DNA of 64,000 bases from Bacteroidales bacterium (GCA_021740585.1 JAIOZM010000007.1:1-64000), one strand, 5' to 3'; counted from the stretch's first letter, positions 48,209 to 59,346 are shown. Notes: generated from the sequence alone by a model not told the origin. Numbers and translations are program-made.

Positions 48209-51200
48209 CTATGCTCCGGAACTTCCGTGACAGTTTTTATATTTTTTACCACTACCGCAAGGACAAGGATCGTTTCTACCGGTTTTTTTATCAACTCTGA
48301 CAGGTTGAGCTTTTTTTGAATCCGGCCCACCTGATGGATCATTATAAGAGGGTGTTTCTGTTTTATTTGCTTCAAACTTACTCAAATCCAATCTCTTTGG
48401 AGCCTGAGCTTTCTGCACACCAGAAGAATCCGAAATAGGAATATGCCCCTTCATCAAAGTGGAAACCACTTCTTTATTAATTTTATCTATTACCTGCTGA
48501 AACAATCCAAAAGACTCAAATTTATAGATCAGCAATGGATCTTTTTGTTCGTATGTGGCATTCTGAACACTTTGTTTCAGATCATCCAGTTCACGCAAGT
48601 GTTCTTTCCAGTTATCATCGATGGTTGCGAGGGAGACGGTTTTTTCATAAGACCTCATCACTTCAGCCGCACCCGATTCATAGGCTTTTTTCAGATTTGA
48701 AACCACTCTGAAAATTCTTGAACCGTCGGAAACAGGAACTACTATGTTTTCATAAATAGCCGATTGTTTTTCATAGACATCTTTAATTACAGGCTGAGCT
48801 TGTTTTGCCATTGCCTCTTCTTTACGTTTAAAGGTATTATGAATAAGACTATGAAGTTTTTCGATTAATTCTTCAGAGCTTATTTTCAGGAATTCTTTTT
48901 CTTTAACCGGACTTTCAATAGACAAGGTACGAATCAGCTCAAAGCTAAAGTCCTCATAATTTCCATCTCCATGATATTGATTTACAATACTTTCAACAAC
49001 ATCATACATCATGTTTGCTATATCTACATTGAGTCTTTCGCCGTATAAAGCATGCTTTCTTCTCTTATAAATAACTTCTCTCTGAGAATTCATTACGTCG
49101 TCATATTCAAGTAAACGCTTACGAATACCAAAGTTGTTTTCCTCAACCTTCTTTTGTGCCCTTTCAATCGATTTGGAAATCATGGAATGCTGAATAACTT
49201 CCCCTTCTTTCAATCCAAGTCTGTCCATCAATCCTGCAATTCTTTCCGAGCTGAATAAACGCATCAGATCATCTTCCAAAGACACATAGAATTGCGACGA
49301 ACCCGGATCTCCCTGTCGCCCTGCCCTACCACGCAACTGGCGGTCAACACGTCGCGACTCATGCCTTTCTGTACCGATAATAGCGAGTCCACCGGCTTTT
49401 ACCACTTCAGGAGAAAGTTTAATATCTGTTCCTCTACCGGCCATGTTTGTAGCAATAGTAACATTCCCTGCTTTACCCGCGGCAGCCACAATATCGGCTT
49501 CTCTCTGGTGGAGTTTTGCATTCAGAACATTATGAGGAATGCCTTTCATTTTAAGCATCCGGCTTAACAATTCTGATATTTCAACAGAAGTTGTCCCCAC
49601 AAGTACCGGACGACCTTCACTAACCAGACTTACCACTTCATCGCTTACGGCATTGTACTTTTCTCTTTTGGTTTTATAAACCAAATCCTCTCTGTCATCT
49701 CTCACAATAGGACGATTGGTAGGAATAACCACAACATCCAATTTATAAATATCCCATAATTCTCCGGCCTCGGTCTCCGCTGTTCCGGTCATACCTGCCA
49801 GTTTATGATACATTCTGAAATAGTTCTGCAAAGTGATGGTTGCAAAAGTCTGAGTGGCAGCCTCCACCTTAGCATTTTCCTTAGCTTCTATAGCCTGATG
49901 CAAACCGTCTGAATACCTCCGGCCTTCCATAATACGACCGGTTTGCTCATCAACAATTTTAACTTTATTGTCTATAACCACATATTCCACATCTTTTTCG
50001 AACAAGGCATATGCTTTAAGAAGTTGATTTACTGTATGAACCCGTTCTGATTTAACAGCATAATCCTGTAGCATTTTGTCTTTGATACGTAATTTCTCAG
50101 TATCACTTTTGCCCGATTTTTCGATTTCAGCAATTTCAGAACCAATATCAGGTAATATGAAGAAATCGGGTTCTTCACTTGAGCTCAGGAGATCAATACC
50201 CTTGTCGGTTAGTTCGATTGAATTCTGTTTTTCCTCAATCACAAAATACAATTCACTGGTAACCTCAGGCATACGCTTTGAGTTCTCCTGCATGTAAACA
50301 TTCTCGGTTTTTTGCAGGAGTGTTTTATTTCCTTCTTCTGAAAATAATTTAATCAAAGCCTTATTTTTTGGTAAGCCCTTATGTGCTCTAAGCATCATAA
50401 ATCCGGCTTTCTCTGTATCGCCACTCTGCAGCAGTCTTTTTGCTTCAACCAGAATATCGTTAACAAGTTTTCTTTGTGCGGATACTATCTTTTCAACCCT
50501 TGGCTTTAACTCAAGAAATTCCTGTTTATCACCCTTTGGAATGGGTCCTGAAATAATGAGTGGTGTTCTGGCATCGTCGACCAAAACAGAGTCGACTTCA
50601 TCAACTATAGAATAATTATGTCTTCTTTGCACTAAATCCTGTGGACTCAAAGCCATATTATCCCTCAGATAATCGAAACCAAATTCGTTATTTGTTCCGT
50701 ATGTAATGTCGCAATTATATGCTTTCCTTCTTTCATCGGAGTTTGGTTTATGCTTATCGATACAGTCAATGGTAAGACCATGGAACTGATATATAGGCCC
50801 CATCCATTCAGCATCTCTTTTAGCCAGATAGTCGTTTACTGTTACCACATGAACCCCTTTTCCTGAAAGAGCATTCAGAAAAACCGGTAAAGTAGCTACC
50901 AGGGTTTTTCCTTCACCGGTGGCCATCTCTGCTATCTTTCCTTTATGAAGCGCCACTCCACCAAACAGCTGAACATCGTAATGCACCATCTCCCAGCTAA
51001 TCTCATTTCCTCCAGCAAGCCATTTACTGTGCCAAATTGCTTTATCACCCTTTATCTCGATATGACTACCTTCAACGGATAAATCTTTATCAAAATCCAG
51101 TGCCTTAACTTCAAGTTTTTTATTTTCCGAAAAACGGCGTGCTGTTTCCTTAACGATTGAGAAGACTTCAGGGAGTACCTCATTCAAAACTACTTCGTAT

Positions 51201-51502
51201 TTCTCATCTATTTCCTTATCGAGCTTATCGAGTCTATCATATATTTTCTCCTTTTCAGTGATATCCAGCGCGTTATCATCAGCCTTAGCATTTAACTCAA
51301 TCCGTTCATCTTCCTCATTCCGAACGAATTCTTTTATTCTGGCTTTGATACTAAAAGTTTTATTTCGAAGTTCATCATCGCTCAAAGCCTTAATGCTTGG
51401 ATATATTTCAAGAATTTTGTCAACTACCGGCTGAATTTCCTTCAGATCTCTATCTGCTTTATTACCAAGAAATTTTCCCAGTAATGAATTTACTATACCC
51501 AT
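48209..51502 (-). CDS. secA: Preprotein translocase ATPase SecA
   Basis: SecA drives protein export through SecYEG with ATP. The 1097-residue length is typical of Bacteroidota SecA, longer than the E. coli protein. It has Walker [15 protein letters not shown], Walker [12 protein letters not shown], motif [12 protein letters not shown] and the signature [21 protein letters not shown]. The helical scaffold domain follows, and the C-terminal zinc-binding [14 protein letters not shown] is intact. It has its own promoter (TAATTTTG box). A CxCx8CH tail suits SecB or ribosome contact. Confidence 0.97.
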   Translation of the reverse strand: MGIVNSLLGKFLGNKADRDLKEIQPVVDKILEIYPSIKALSDDELRNKTFSIKARIKEFVRNEEDERIELNAKADDNALDITEKEKIYDRLDKLDKEIDEKYEVVLNEVLPEVFSIVKETARRFSENKKLEVKALDFDKDLSVEGSHIEIKGDKAIWHSKWLAGGNEISWEMVHYDVQLFGGVALHKGKIAEMATGEGKTLVATLPVFLNALSGKGVHVVTVNDYLAKRDAEWMGPIYQFHGLTIDCIDKHKPNSDERRKAYNCDITYGTNNEFGFDYLRDNMALSPQDLVQRRHNYSIVDEVDSVLVDDARTPLIISGPIPKGDKQEFLELKPRVEKIVSAQRKLVNDILVEAKRLLQSGDTEKAGFMMLRAHKGLPKNKALIKLFSEEGNKTLLQKTENVYMQENSKRMPEVTSELYFVIEEKQNSIELTDKGIDLLSSSEEPDFFILPDIGSEIAEIEKSGKSDTEKLRIKDKMLQDYAVKSERVHTVNQLLKAYALFEKDVEYVVIDNKVKIVDEQTGRIMEGRRYSDGLHQAIEAKENAKVEAATQTFATITLQNYFRMYHKLAGMTGTAETEAGELWDIYKLDVVVIPTNRPIVRDDREDLVYKTKREKYNAVSDEVVSLVSEGRPVLVGTTSVEISELLSRMLKMKGIPHNVLNAKLHQREADIVAAAGKAGNVTIATNMAGRGTDIKLSPEVVKAGGLAIIGTERHESRRVDRQLRGRAGRQGDPGSSQFYVSLEDDLMRLFSSERIAGLMDRLGLKEGEVIQHSMISKSIERAQKKVEENNFGIRKRLLEYDDVMNSQREVIYKRRKHALYGERLNVDIANMMYDVVESIVNQYHGDGNYEDFSFELIRTLSIESPVKEKEFLKISSEELIEKLHSLIHNTFKRKEEAMAKQAQPVIKDVYEKQSAIYENIVVPVSDGSRIFRVVSNLKKAYESGAAEVMRSYEKTVSLATIDDNWKEHLRELDDLKQSVQNATYEQKDPLLIYKFESFGLFQQVIDKINKEVVSTLMKGHIPISDSSGVQKAQAPKRLDLSKFEANKTETPSYNDPSGGPDSKKAQPVRVDKKTGRNDPCPCGSGKKYKNCHGSSGA

Positions 51503-51529
51503 AACTTAAATATTTGTATTGTTGGCCGG

Positions 51530-51537
51530 CAAAATTA
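51530..51537 (-). promoter_or_regulatory. -7 box for secA
   Basis: On the minus strand this reads TAATTTTG, a TAnnTTTG match, about 28 bp before the secA ATG. Confidence 0.6.
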
Positions 51538-52008
51538 GCTTTTTTATAAAAATTTAACTAATGTTCCGGTAAACTTAATTTTATATATCCAAAGATATTT
51601 GCAAACATTGAACCAAATGAAAGAAATTTAAATTAATTTTGCATTAGCCCGAAAAATAAGCAATGTTTGGCAAGAAAATCGTTGATTCTTCCGAATAATT
51701 ATCCTGAAAATGACTTATTAATAAGGGATTAAGCTTATTTTTGTAAAAAAAAAGAGTATTGTTGCCGGAATATCAATTGTGAAGGCAATTATTATGACAA
51801 ATCTGCAGGTACCTGACTTAAATCAGTAAACGAATACCAGACTTCCTGCATAGACGGATCAAGATTGAAATACTGAAACTCTGCATTTATCAAAAAAAAG
51901 AGAATAAATAAAAAACTTTTCAGAAGATTCCCAATCTTTGTTCTGAATGATTTGTAAACAATTTTCCTGTTTAATTGTAATACATATTTAAACCATTAAA
52001 AATTCTTC
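51538..52008. other. Intergenic region with possible decayed coding scraps
   Basis: No intact gene is seen. On the minus strand an open frame from about 51995 down to the stop at 51792-51794 reads like a signal anchor then a soluble end (SFLFILFFLINAEFQYF, then NLDPSMQEVWYSFTD), but only a TTG at 51893 could start it. On the plus strand two TAnnTTTG boxes (about 51635 and 51735) precede only an 11-codon ORF. These look like remnants of lost genes. Confidence 0.3.
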
Positions 52009-55000
52009 ATGTACACAAAAATTATTATTACCGGCATATTTGTCTGGCTAGGTTTGTCAGTAAACGCCCAACCTTGGACAGAGTATACTATTGATAAGAA
52101 ATCTGAAACTGAAAAAGGTGATTTCTACTTACTTCAGGATCAATTTGAACGATACTGGGATGGAAGAAAAATAGAAAAGGGAAAAGGATGGCAGCAATTC
52201 AGAAGGTGGGAGCATTTTATGGAACCCAGAGTATATCCTGAAGGTAAGCTGAATTTACCTTCCTACCAGAGTCTGGTAAGGGATAACATGCTAATCACTG
52301 CAGATGAGGCAGATTGGAAGCCTTTGGGACCTGACCTTGTTCCGCCTTTGTCATACGACGACAGGTTTTCGGGAGCAGGTCGGCTAAATACAGTTGCATT
52401 TCATCCTACCAACGCAAATATTATGTATGCCGGTGCACCTTCAGGTGGTCTTTGGAAAACTATCGATGGCGGAACTACCTGGACTTCAATTGGCGATCAG
52501 CTGGCAAGTTTAGGGGTATCTGATATTGCTATCAATCCTCAGGATCCTAACATAATATATATAGCAACCGGTGATGGAGATTCAGGCGATACCTATGGTT
52601 CGGGAATCTTAAAATCGACAAATGGTGGATCAACCTGGTTTCCCACTCAATTTAGTCTGGATCTAAGCGAAACCTATTATTTCAGACGAATTATTATCGA
52701 TCCAAGCAATCCGAATATACTTTATACCACTTCAAACAAGGGGCTATTCCGTACCGATGATGGTTTCCAAACCTACAAACTATTACGATCGGGTCATTTT
52801 AAAGATCTGGAATTTCACCCCACAAATCCTCAGATTGTTTATGCCACAGAATATTATTCAACCGGTGTAAATGCGAAGATTTTCAGGATTAAGAATAATG
52901 GTCTGGAAATAAAAATATTGTTTAGCGGACTTGATCTCAGCGATAAAGCAAGACGTGTTGAGTTAGCTGTTACTCCTGCCAATCCAGATGCAGTCTATGC
53001 TCTGGCTTCGAGTGTGAAAAATGGTGGACTTTTTGCTTTATATAAGAGCAGCGATCAGGGGAATAGTTTTACTAAAATTTATGACGATTCTAAGCTTAAT
53101 TTACTGGGGTGGGATATGACAGGAGACGATTCCGGCGGTCAAGGTTGGTATGATTTAGCCCTTGCAGTGGATCCTGATGATGAAAATAAAATATTCGTTG
53201 GCGGTATTAATATTTGGGAAACGAGCAACGGAGGAGCAAATTGGAACATAAATGCACACTGGATTGGTGATGAAAATACCGATTATGTTCACGCAGATCA
53301 TCATATGTTGGTTTATTCTCCTGTAACCAAGGATTTATTTTCTTGTAACGATGGTGGATTGCATAAAAGCACCAATAAAGGTGTTGACTGGGTAGATCTG
53401 AGTGATGGATTTTCAATCTTGCAGGTATATAAAACCTCTGCATCACAAAGTATGAAGGATCTTTTTGTTACAGGAAATCAGGATAATGGCAGTTTCATGA
53501 GAAGAAATGGTCAATGGGCTGAAGTTACAGGCGGTGATGGAATGGATTGTTTGGTAAAGCCAGACGATTCTGATGTTCTTATTACAAGTTACTATTATGG
53601 CAATTTCTGGATATCCCGCGATGCAGGCGAAACATTTTATTCTTTTGGCCCTTCCCAGGAACGGGGAGGAGGAGCATGGGTTACACCTATAATTGTATCG
53701 GAGAAAAATCCCGACCATATCTATGTTGCCTATAAAAATATTTATAAGTCGGTTGATTTTGGCGAAACCTGGATACCTCTTTCCAATTCTCTTACTGATA
53801 GAATAAACTTCAGGTCAATTGCGGTTTCCCCGTCCAATGAGGATTATATTTATGCTTCGACTTATGAAGAATCTTTCCGTACAAAAAATGGAGGAATCAG
53901 CTGGGAAAAAATTAGTGATAATCTACCCGATTTATCTATAATGTCTGTTGCCGTTTCACCTAATAATCCGGAAAAAATATGGCTGTCTCTTTCCGGTTTT
54001 GATGCAGGTGAAAAAGTTTATATGAGCGAAGACGCTGGTGATACCTGGGTGAATTATTCTGAAGGCCTGCCAAATATCCCCACCAATTTCATCAAATCCC
54101 ATAAAAATCATAATGGTGCCCTGTATTTGGGAACCGATCATGGGATTTACTACAGAGATAATTCATTAACGCAATGGGCTTTATTTAACAAGGGTCTTCC
54201 AAATGTTATTGTAAACGATATAGAAATTCAGGACAATTTTGACAGGATCATTGTCGGAACCTATGGTCGGGGACTTTGGGAATCATCTTTTTACCCTACG
54301 AATTCTGCCGTGCCTTATGGGGAAATCTATCCTCTGAATAAGTATTCCTGTCTCAATGAAGAGGCTGGATTTTATATAGAATCTGTTAATTCAGCTGATA
54401 GTGTAGTGTGGAATTTCAATAACGAAAAAACAGTTACTGCAGCTTTATCCGATACCGCCTATGTTGCATTCCCGACAAAAGGGATGAAAAATATTTTCGC
54501 TACAATTTATAAAACGGGTTCCAACACTCAGGTATCGTTTAAAAATTATTTTGAGGTAACAGATAGTGTTAAACTTATTGTAGGTAGCACAGATATTTCC
54601 GACTATCATTCTGAAGAACCGGCTACCTTATTTGCAATGGGTGCCAATACTTTCGAATGGGTATCAGACATTGAAATAGCCGATCCATACAATTCTTCCA
54701 TTACTGTTTCTGTGAGAGATACCACAAGCTTTATTGTTACTGGTTCCATTGGCAGTTGTCAGATGACTGATACCATTACCATAAATGTTATTCCCGGTCC
54801 GGATAATGATAAAATTTGTGATGCATACGAACTAAGTTTCGGAGCCAACGGACCGTTTACAAATGTCGACGCATCCACCGAATTAAACGAACCACTTCCC
54901 GATACCAGCGATTGCAATACTCAATATTCGTGGTGTAACGAAAGTGGATTGCAGAATACCGTTTGGTTCAAATATGTTGCCCTTGAAAGTACAAATACTT

Positions 55001-55506
55001 TTATAACCACCGGATTCGATACGCAGATAGCTATATACGAGGCTGTTAGCTGCGATTCTTTACTCGATGGGAAATATACTTTAATAGCTGCCAATGATGA
55101 TTACTTTGGCGCCAACAAAAAATACGCTGCTGCTCTCAATTCTGTTGAACTGGAACCAGGCAAGCAATATTGGATACAAATTGACGGCAGTGCCGGTGGT
55201 GAGGAAGGTGAGTTTTACCTTTATGTATTTCATTCACCTGTTGGAATTGAGGAACTTATGGTTGAAAATCAAGCTGAATTTAATATTTTCCCCAATCCGT
55301 CTAATGGAGGCGTAAACATTCAATACCTATCAGAAAGTTCGTCAAAAATCGAATTGTACGACCTTAAAGGAAGAAAAATTATGGAGAAGTATATAGATCA
55401 TCCCGGTATGATGAATGAAACTATAAATGTTAAAAATAGAGGCATTTATATTATCAGAGTTCTTACAACGGATCGTATTTTTAATAGAAAATTGATTATT
55501 GAATAG
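52009..55506 (+). CDS. T9SS-secreted VPS10/BNR-repeat (sialidase-like propeller) protein
   Basis: The 1165-residue protein has a signal peptide (MYTKIIITGIFVWLGLSVNAQ). Residues ~110-765 are a series of BNR/VPS10 propeller repeats with Asp-box-like SxDGGxTW units (KTIDGGTTWTSIG, KSTNGGSTW, MSEDAGDTW). Next comes a beta-sandwich with PKD-like character, then a PPC-like domain (residues ~945-1075: NTVWFKYVALES, GFDTQIAIYE, YWIQIDGSAGG). The last ~80 residues are a T9SS sorting domain (IFPNPSNGGVNI, LYDLKGRKI). It belongs to the large surface sialidase-like propeller class. Enzymatic activity is not shown by any visible catalytic set. A strong terminator lies 32 bp after the stop. Confidence 0.85.
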   Translation: MYTKIIITGIFVWLGLSVNAQPWTEYTIDKKSETEKGDFYLLQDQFERYWDGRKIEKGKGWQQFRRWEHFMEPRVYPEGKLNLPSYQSLVRDNMLITADEADWKPLGPDLVPPLSYDDRFSGAGRLNTVAFHPTNANIMYAGAPSGGLWKTIDGGTTWTSIGDQLASLGVSDIAINPQDPNIIYIATGDGDSGDTYGSGILKSTNGGSTWFPTQFSLDLSETYYFRRIIIDPSNPNILYTTSNKGLFRTDDGFQTYKLLRSGHFKDLEFHPTNPQIVYATEYYSTGVNAKIFRIKNNGLEIKILFSGLDLSDKARRVELAVTPANPDAVYALASSVKNGGLFALYKSSDQGNSFTKIYDDSKLNLLGWDMTGDDSGGQGWYDLALAVDPDDENKIFVGGINIWETSNGGANWNINAHWIGDENTDYVHADHHMLVYSPVTKDLFSCNDGGLHKSTNKGVDWVDLSDGFSILQVYKTSASQSMKDLFVTGNQDNGSFMRRNGQWAEVTGGDGMDCLVKPDDSDVLITSYYYGNFWISRDAGETFYSFGPSQERGGGAWVTPIIVSEKNPDHIYVAYKNIYKSVDFGETWIPLSNSLTDRINFRSIAVSPSNEDYIYASTYEESFRTKNGGISWEKISDNLPDLSIMSVAVSPNNPEKIWLSLSGFDAGEKVYMSEDAGDTWVNYSEGLPNIPTNFIKSHKNHNGALYLGTDHGIYYRDNSLTQWALFNKGLPNVIVNDIEIQDNFDRIIVGTYGRGLWESSFYPTNSAVPYGEIYPLNKYSCLNEEAGFYIESVNSADSVVWNFNNEKTVTAALSDTAYVAFPTKGMKNIFATIYKTGSNTQVSFKNYFEVTDSVKLIVGSTDISDYHSEEPATLFAMGANTFEWVSDIEIADPYNSSITVSVRDTTSFIVTGSIGSCQMTDTITINVIPGPDNDKICDAYELSFGANGPFTNVDASTELNEPLPDTSDCNTQYSWCNESGLQNTVWFKYVALESTNTFITTGFDTQIAIYEAVSCDSLLDGKYTLIAANDDYFGANKKYAAALNSVELEPGKQYWIQIDGSAGGEEGEFYLYVFHSPVGIEELMVENQAEFNIFPNPSNGGVNIQYLSESSSKIELYDLKGRKIMEKYIDHPGMMNETINVKNRGIYIIRVLTTDRIFNRKLIIE

Positions 55507-55537
55507 TTTTGAGGGTCTTTAAGAATTTGCAATAAAA

Positions 55538-55575
55538 TAAAATGGTCTGTCTCGATTTGAGACAGACCATTTTTA
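55538..55575. terminator. Bidirectional terminator
   Basis: A perfect 15-bp stem (AAAATGGTCTGTCTC and its complement) with a 5-base loop, flanked by A and T runs, lies between the convergent BNR-protein and ferritin genes. It should serve both. Confidence 0.88.
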
Positions 55576-55632
55576 TTTTGAGAAAACCTGAAATCAGATT
55601 CCTGCTTAATTTCCTCTGAAGTATTATACAAA

Positions 55633-56130
55633 TTATTCCCCAGCTGCAACGCGCATACCAAGAATATCGCGATCGAACATATACATGTTTTTGTCACCTA
55701 CCAAAGTAAGTTTGTCGAGAATTTCTTTTACACTTGCTTCTTCTTCAATTTGCTCATTAACAAACCATTGAATCCATGTATGAGTAGTATAATCTCTCTC
55801 GTCTAATGATTTTCCAACAATATCATTGATGGATGCGCTGATGTATTTCTCATGTTTAAAAACCTCATCAAAAAGATTTTTAACATTGCCATAATCGACA
55901 GGTGGTTTTTTAAATTCAGGAATAATAGCTGTGCCTTCCCTTTCACCCACAAAGTGGATAAATTTTAGCATATGAAGTCTTTCCTCTTCTGATTGGGCAT
56001 ATAACCATTTCGAAATACCATTAAAACCATTAGATTCAGCCCAAACGGCCATTGCCAGATATAGGTTTGAAGAATATCCTTCTTTCTCAATTTGCTGATT
56101 GAGAATTGTTTCCATTGCATTTGTTAACAT
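55633..56130 (-). CDS. Ferritin
   Basis: Ferritin stores iron as a mineral in a 24-subunit shell. The 165 residues show the non-haem bacterial ferritin pattern. The ferroxidase residues lie in EKEGYSSNLYLAMA (first Glu), SEEERLHMLKFI (Glu...His) and the later WFVNEQIEEEASV, with a Glu in the last helix. I keep the first ATG (56130), as relatives start MLxxxIExxLNxQ. A good -7 box (TATATTTG) lies about 27 bp upstream. It is a single gene, converging with the BNR-repeat protein. Confidence 0.95.
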   Translation of the reverse strand: MLTNAMETILNQQIEKEGYSSNLYLAMAVWAESNGFNGISKWLYAQSEEERLHMLKFIHFVGEREGTAIIPEFKKPPVDYGNVKNLFDEVFKHEKYISASINDIVGKSLDERDYTTHTWIQWFVNEQIEEEASVKEILDKLTLVGDKNMYMFDRDILGMRVAAGE

Positions 56131-56156
56131 TGTAGTATTTTTTTTGTATTAGTATT

Positions 56157-56164
56157 CAAATATA
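56157..56164 (-). promoter_or_regulatory. -7 box for ferritin
   Basis: The minus strand reads TATATTTG, an exact TAnnTTTG match, 27 bp before the ATG. Confidence 0.6.
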
Positions 56165-56263
56165 ATAAAAAAAAGCCATCTAAACACAGGCTGAATTTTC
56201 CAAAAATCATATTCTCCCGCTTTGAATTAGAATGTGTAGAATATTTTTATGAAAATAGTGCTT

Positions 56264-58078
56264 TTAGTCAAAATCCAGATTAAATTTTTGCTTTAGCTTC
56301 ACCAGAGATGGATTTTTCTCTGCCAGGTATTTAAATCTTTCCTCAACCGTATAAAGCCTTCTCCCGGTATCATCCCTGTCTTTTAACCGGGTTATAATAT
56401 CAATAGAGGAATTTGATAAATCGCTTCTTAAATGATTAATCAATTGTTGTTTAATCTGATGGTTAAAATTTTCTAACTGATCCAGATTATCGAACTCAAT
56501 TTCAATAAGAAATTCTTTAGTGATCGATAGATCCTTCTCCTTTAATGTGCTGTAAATACGGGGTTTATCTTCTTTTATTTGTTCAACAAAGACATCCCAT
56601 GATTTTAGTAAATCTTCCTTGGAAAAAATCTCATTTGGCAATGATTCATCTTCAATTATTTCAGGCACATCCTGAAGCTCTTCAACTGATTCAGTATGCT
56701 TCTCATTGATTGTCGCTTTTTTTTGGAGGGCATCTTTGATAGAAATGACAGGTGCTTTAACAAGATTTCTCTTTATTTGAATTTCAGGATCACTCTTTTC
56801 CCTGCTTTCGGTTTTTGATTCTGTAGTTTTGGCTGCCAGGGTTGGGACAGGATTTTCGGGTAAAACAGCTTCTTTTTTTTCAATTAGGATGGGTTCATTC
56901 TGTGATTCCTTTTCAGGAACAGAAATACTTTCCTTTTCATCGGGTTTATCCTGAGATTGCTCCGTTAAGTGCTTTTTTTTTTCGGCGACAACATTCGCCA
57001 TTTTAATAAGTCCCAATTCTATAAGGAGTCTTTGATTTCTACTTCCTTTATATTGAAGATCAATTTGAGAACAAATATCGAGGAGAGCGAATAAAAAATC
57101 GGGGCTGACTTTCTTAGCCTGAGTAAGATACTTTTCCTTCAGGTTATCGCTAACTTCCAAAAGTTGAATGGTTTGCGTATCGGTTGATACCAATAACTCT
57201 CTGAAATGAGTGGCCAGACCGTTAATAAAATTATGAGGATCAAAACCTCTGTTCAGTATATCATCGAAAATAAGCAGTGGCTGAGAGGTATTTCCTTCTA
57301 AAAAAAAGTTGGTAAGCTTAAAGTAATATTCGAAATCGAGAATATTAAGATTCTCAATAACGGTTTGATATTTTATGGATCCCCCGCTAAAACTAACTAC
57401 CTGATCAAAAATAGAAAGCGCATCCCGCATGGCACCATCGGCTTTTTGAGCAATTACATGGAAGGCTTCGGGTTCATATTCTATAGATTCTTCCTTTGCA
57501 ATGTAACTGAGGTATTTTACAGCATCAGGGACTTTAATACGGTTGAAATCGAAAATCTGACACCTGGAAAGTATGGTAGGAATAATTTTATGTTTTTCAG
57601 TAGTAGCTAAGATAAAAATAGCATGCTTCGGCGGTTCCTCTAAGGTCTTTAAAAAGGCGTTAAAGGCCGCGGATGAAAGCATGTGAACCTCATCGATTAT
57701 ATAAATACTGTATTTCCCGAGTTGTGGAGGAATCCGAACCTGATCGTTCAAAGACCTTATATCATCTACACTATTATTTGAAGCGGCATCCAGTTCGTGA
57801 ATATTATAGGATCTCGATTCATTAAAAGAAACGCAGGATTCACATTCGTTACAGGCTTCTCCATCGGCACTAATATTCTGACAATTTGTAGCTTTGGCAA
57901 ATATTCTTGCACAGGTGGTCTTCCCTACTCCACGCGGACCGGTAAAAAGATATGCATGACCCAGATGTTTATTCGAAATGGCATTCTTAAGGGTAGAGGT
58001 AATACTATCCTGACCCACTACCGATTTAAAGGTTTCCGGTCTGTATTTTCTTGCAGATACTATAAAATCACTCATCAT
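56264..58078 (-). CDS. dnaX: DNA polymerase III subunit gamma/tau DnaX
   Basis: DnaX is the clamp-loader ATPase. The 604 residues have Walker A GPRGVGKTT (residues ~46-54), a zinc-binding set (CQN...CNECESC), Walker B IYIIDEVHML and the SRC arginine-finger motif (ILSRCQIF). Domain III extends to about residue 370. A charged, Pro/Glu-rich linker (about residues 370-480) follows, then a short C-terminal alpha/beta domain as in other Bacteroidota. I start at the first ATG (MMSDFIVSARKYRPETF); the second ATG is equally possible. There is a TATCTTTA box about 20 bp upstream. No programmed frameshift slippery run is obvious. Confidence 0.95.
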   Translation of the reverse strand: MMSDFIVSARKYRPETFKSVVGQDSITSTLKNAISNKHLGHAYLFTGPRGVGKTTCARIFAKATNCQNISADGEACNECESCVSFNESRSYNIHELDAASNNSVDDIRSLNDQVRIPPQLGKYSIYIIDEVHMLSSAAFNAFLKTLEEPPKHAIFILATTEKHKIIPTILSRCQIFDFNRIKVPDAVKYLSYIAKEESIEYEPEAFHVIAQKADGAMRDALSIFDQVVSFSGGSIKYQTVIENLNILDFEYYFKLTNFFLEGNTSQPLLIFDDILNRGFDPHNFINGLATHFRELLVSTDTQTIQLLEVSDNLKEKYLTQAKKVSPDFLFALLDICSQIDLQYKGSRNQRLLIELGLIKMANVVAEKKKHLTEQSQDKPDEKESISVPEKESQNEPILIEKKEAVLPENPVPTLAAKTTESKTESREKSDPEIQIKRNLVKAPVISIKDALQKKATINEKHTESVEELQDVPEIIEDESLPNEIFSKEDLLKSWDVFVEQIKEDKPRIYSTLKEKDLSITKEFLIEIEFDNLDQLENFNHQIKQQLINHLRSDLSNSSIDIITRLKDRDDTGRRLYTVEERFKYLAEKNPSLVKLKQKFNLDFD

Positions 58079-58166
58079 TATTTATTTCGACCTAAAGATA
58101 ATATTTATTGCTTAAAAATTAATGTAGAAACTGAAATTGTGGTGGGAAGAGGCGATGCCGAGATAT

Positions 58167-58192
58167 CGTGATGACGTGATGACGTGATGACG
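58167..58192. repeat. 8-bp tandem repeat (CGTGATGA x3)
   Basis: Three exact head-to-tail copies of CGTGATGA lie upstream of dnaX. A common dispersed sequence (AACCGCAAAGTGGGCAAGG, then GCGCAAAGTTCGCGAAGAAG) follows at about 58210-58252. The 293-bp gap between dnaX and the nucleoside hydrolase gene holds no gene. Confidence 0.8.
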
Positions 58193-58360
58193 AAGGGATT
58201 AGGGGAATTTAACCGCAAAGTGGGCAAGGGATTGCGCAAAGTTCGCGAAGAAGAAAAAATTTGACAGGTCGGAGATTTTGGAAATGAAAGACTTATTTTA
58301 TCAATCCCCAGATGTAACATTCCTGAAAAGATTCCAACTCTTATCACTCAAATATAAAAC

Positions 58361-58390
58361 ATCACTTCCTATCACTTCCTATCACTTCTT
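58361..58390. repeat. 10-bp tandem repeat spanning a gene's stop codon
   Basis: ATCACTTCCT is repeated almost three times (the last copy is ATCACTTCTT). On the minus strand this covers the final codons (SDRK) and stop of the nucleoside hydrolase gene, so a change in copy number would alter its last residues. Confidence 0.75.
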
Positions 58391-59346
58391 CTCATCTCTT
58401 TCAATGCTACCGCCCAGAAATCTGCCAGCATCATTTCCTTGTTTATGGCAGTATAAACATTTACCGTTCGTTGAAGATTTTCGGGTGGGGTTAGAATTTG
58501 CTCCGATTTTACAAAATCGGGATTAAGAATTGCCTCAATAAGAGCCACATCCCACATGATCCATGTTTGATGATCAGGGAATTTTTCCTCCCATTTTTCC
58601 AACAGAAATTCCCAGACTTGTCCTTTCCCGTAAAAACTTTTACGGGTTTCTTCCAGGGTGAATACATAATTTTTTGAAGTTGTGGCGGTCATAATATGCA
58701 TCTCAAGTCCCTCGGTATTTAATAATACATCCATAGCATCAAGGTCATTTCTAACATTGAATTCGTTTTTATTCCAAACCCGGGTTTTAGTATCATAATG
58801 CAGAGCCATTGAATACACTCGTATTTTGGGGATAATTTCAGGATCCATAAGAATGGCTGAGGCCACATTGGTTACTGCCCCTAGAGTGACAATATTTAAT
58901 TTCGTTCTTCCTGGCATTTCCTTTGCTTTAGCTATCATAAACTCAGCAGCTTTGGAAGGATTTGGAACCGGATCGCTCCAATAACGAAGCATACCGGAAG
59001 ATCCGCGTGGATGAGGGATATCAGATTTATTTGATAATCTGAGCAATTTTTCATTTAAGTACTGACTCACCTCAAGGCTGGAGTCGCCTGCCTCGGGATG
59101 AAATTCCCAATGTGCCGAAGTGAGGCCAACCACCTCAAGTTCGGGAGCAATAAGTGCTCTGGTTATTGCGAAAAGGTCATCGATTTCGTTACCTGAATCT
59201 GAATCGATCAGAACCTTAATTGTTTTCGATCTGATTAATTTATCGCCAAAGAGATTCGTTGCAGTAATTACGATGGTCGAAATTATCCCAATCACAAGTA
59301 AAAAAATAATGGCTCTTTTTACAGATCTTTTTAGATTTTTAAACAT
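58372..59346 (-). CDS. Nucleoside hydrolase (inosine-uridine preferring family)
   Basis: The 324-residue protein has an N-terminal membrane anchor or signal (AIIFLLVIGIISTIVITATNLFG), so it acts outside the cytoplasm. The family's calcium-binding Asp cluster is partly kept: VLIDSDSGNEIDDLFAITRAL (residues ~45-65), where the usual motif is DxDxGxDD. LNIVTLGAVTNVASAI is a further family motif. It hydrolyses the N-glycosidic bond of ribonucleosides, or possibly a related sugar ligand. It is a single gene, about 130 bp from the aguBA pair. Confidence 0.85.
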   Translation of the reverse strand: MFKNLKRSVKRAIIFLLVIGIISTIVITATNLFGDKLIRSKTIKVLIDSDSGNEIDDLFAITRALIAPELEVVGLTSAHWEFHPEAGDSSLEVSQYLNEKLLRLSNKSDIPHPRGSSGMLRYWSDPVPNPSKAAEFMIAKAKEMPGRTKLNIVTLGAVTNVASAILMDPEIIPKIRVYSMALHYDTKTRVWNKNEFNVRNDLDAMDVLLNTEGLEMHIMTATTSKNYVFTLEETRKSFYGKGQVWEFLLEKWEEKFPDHQTWIMWDVALIEAILNPDFVKSEQILTPPENLQRTVNVYTAINKEMMLADFWAVALKEMRRSDRK

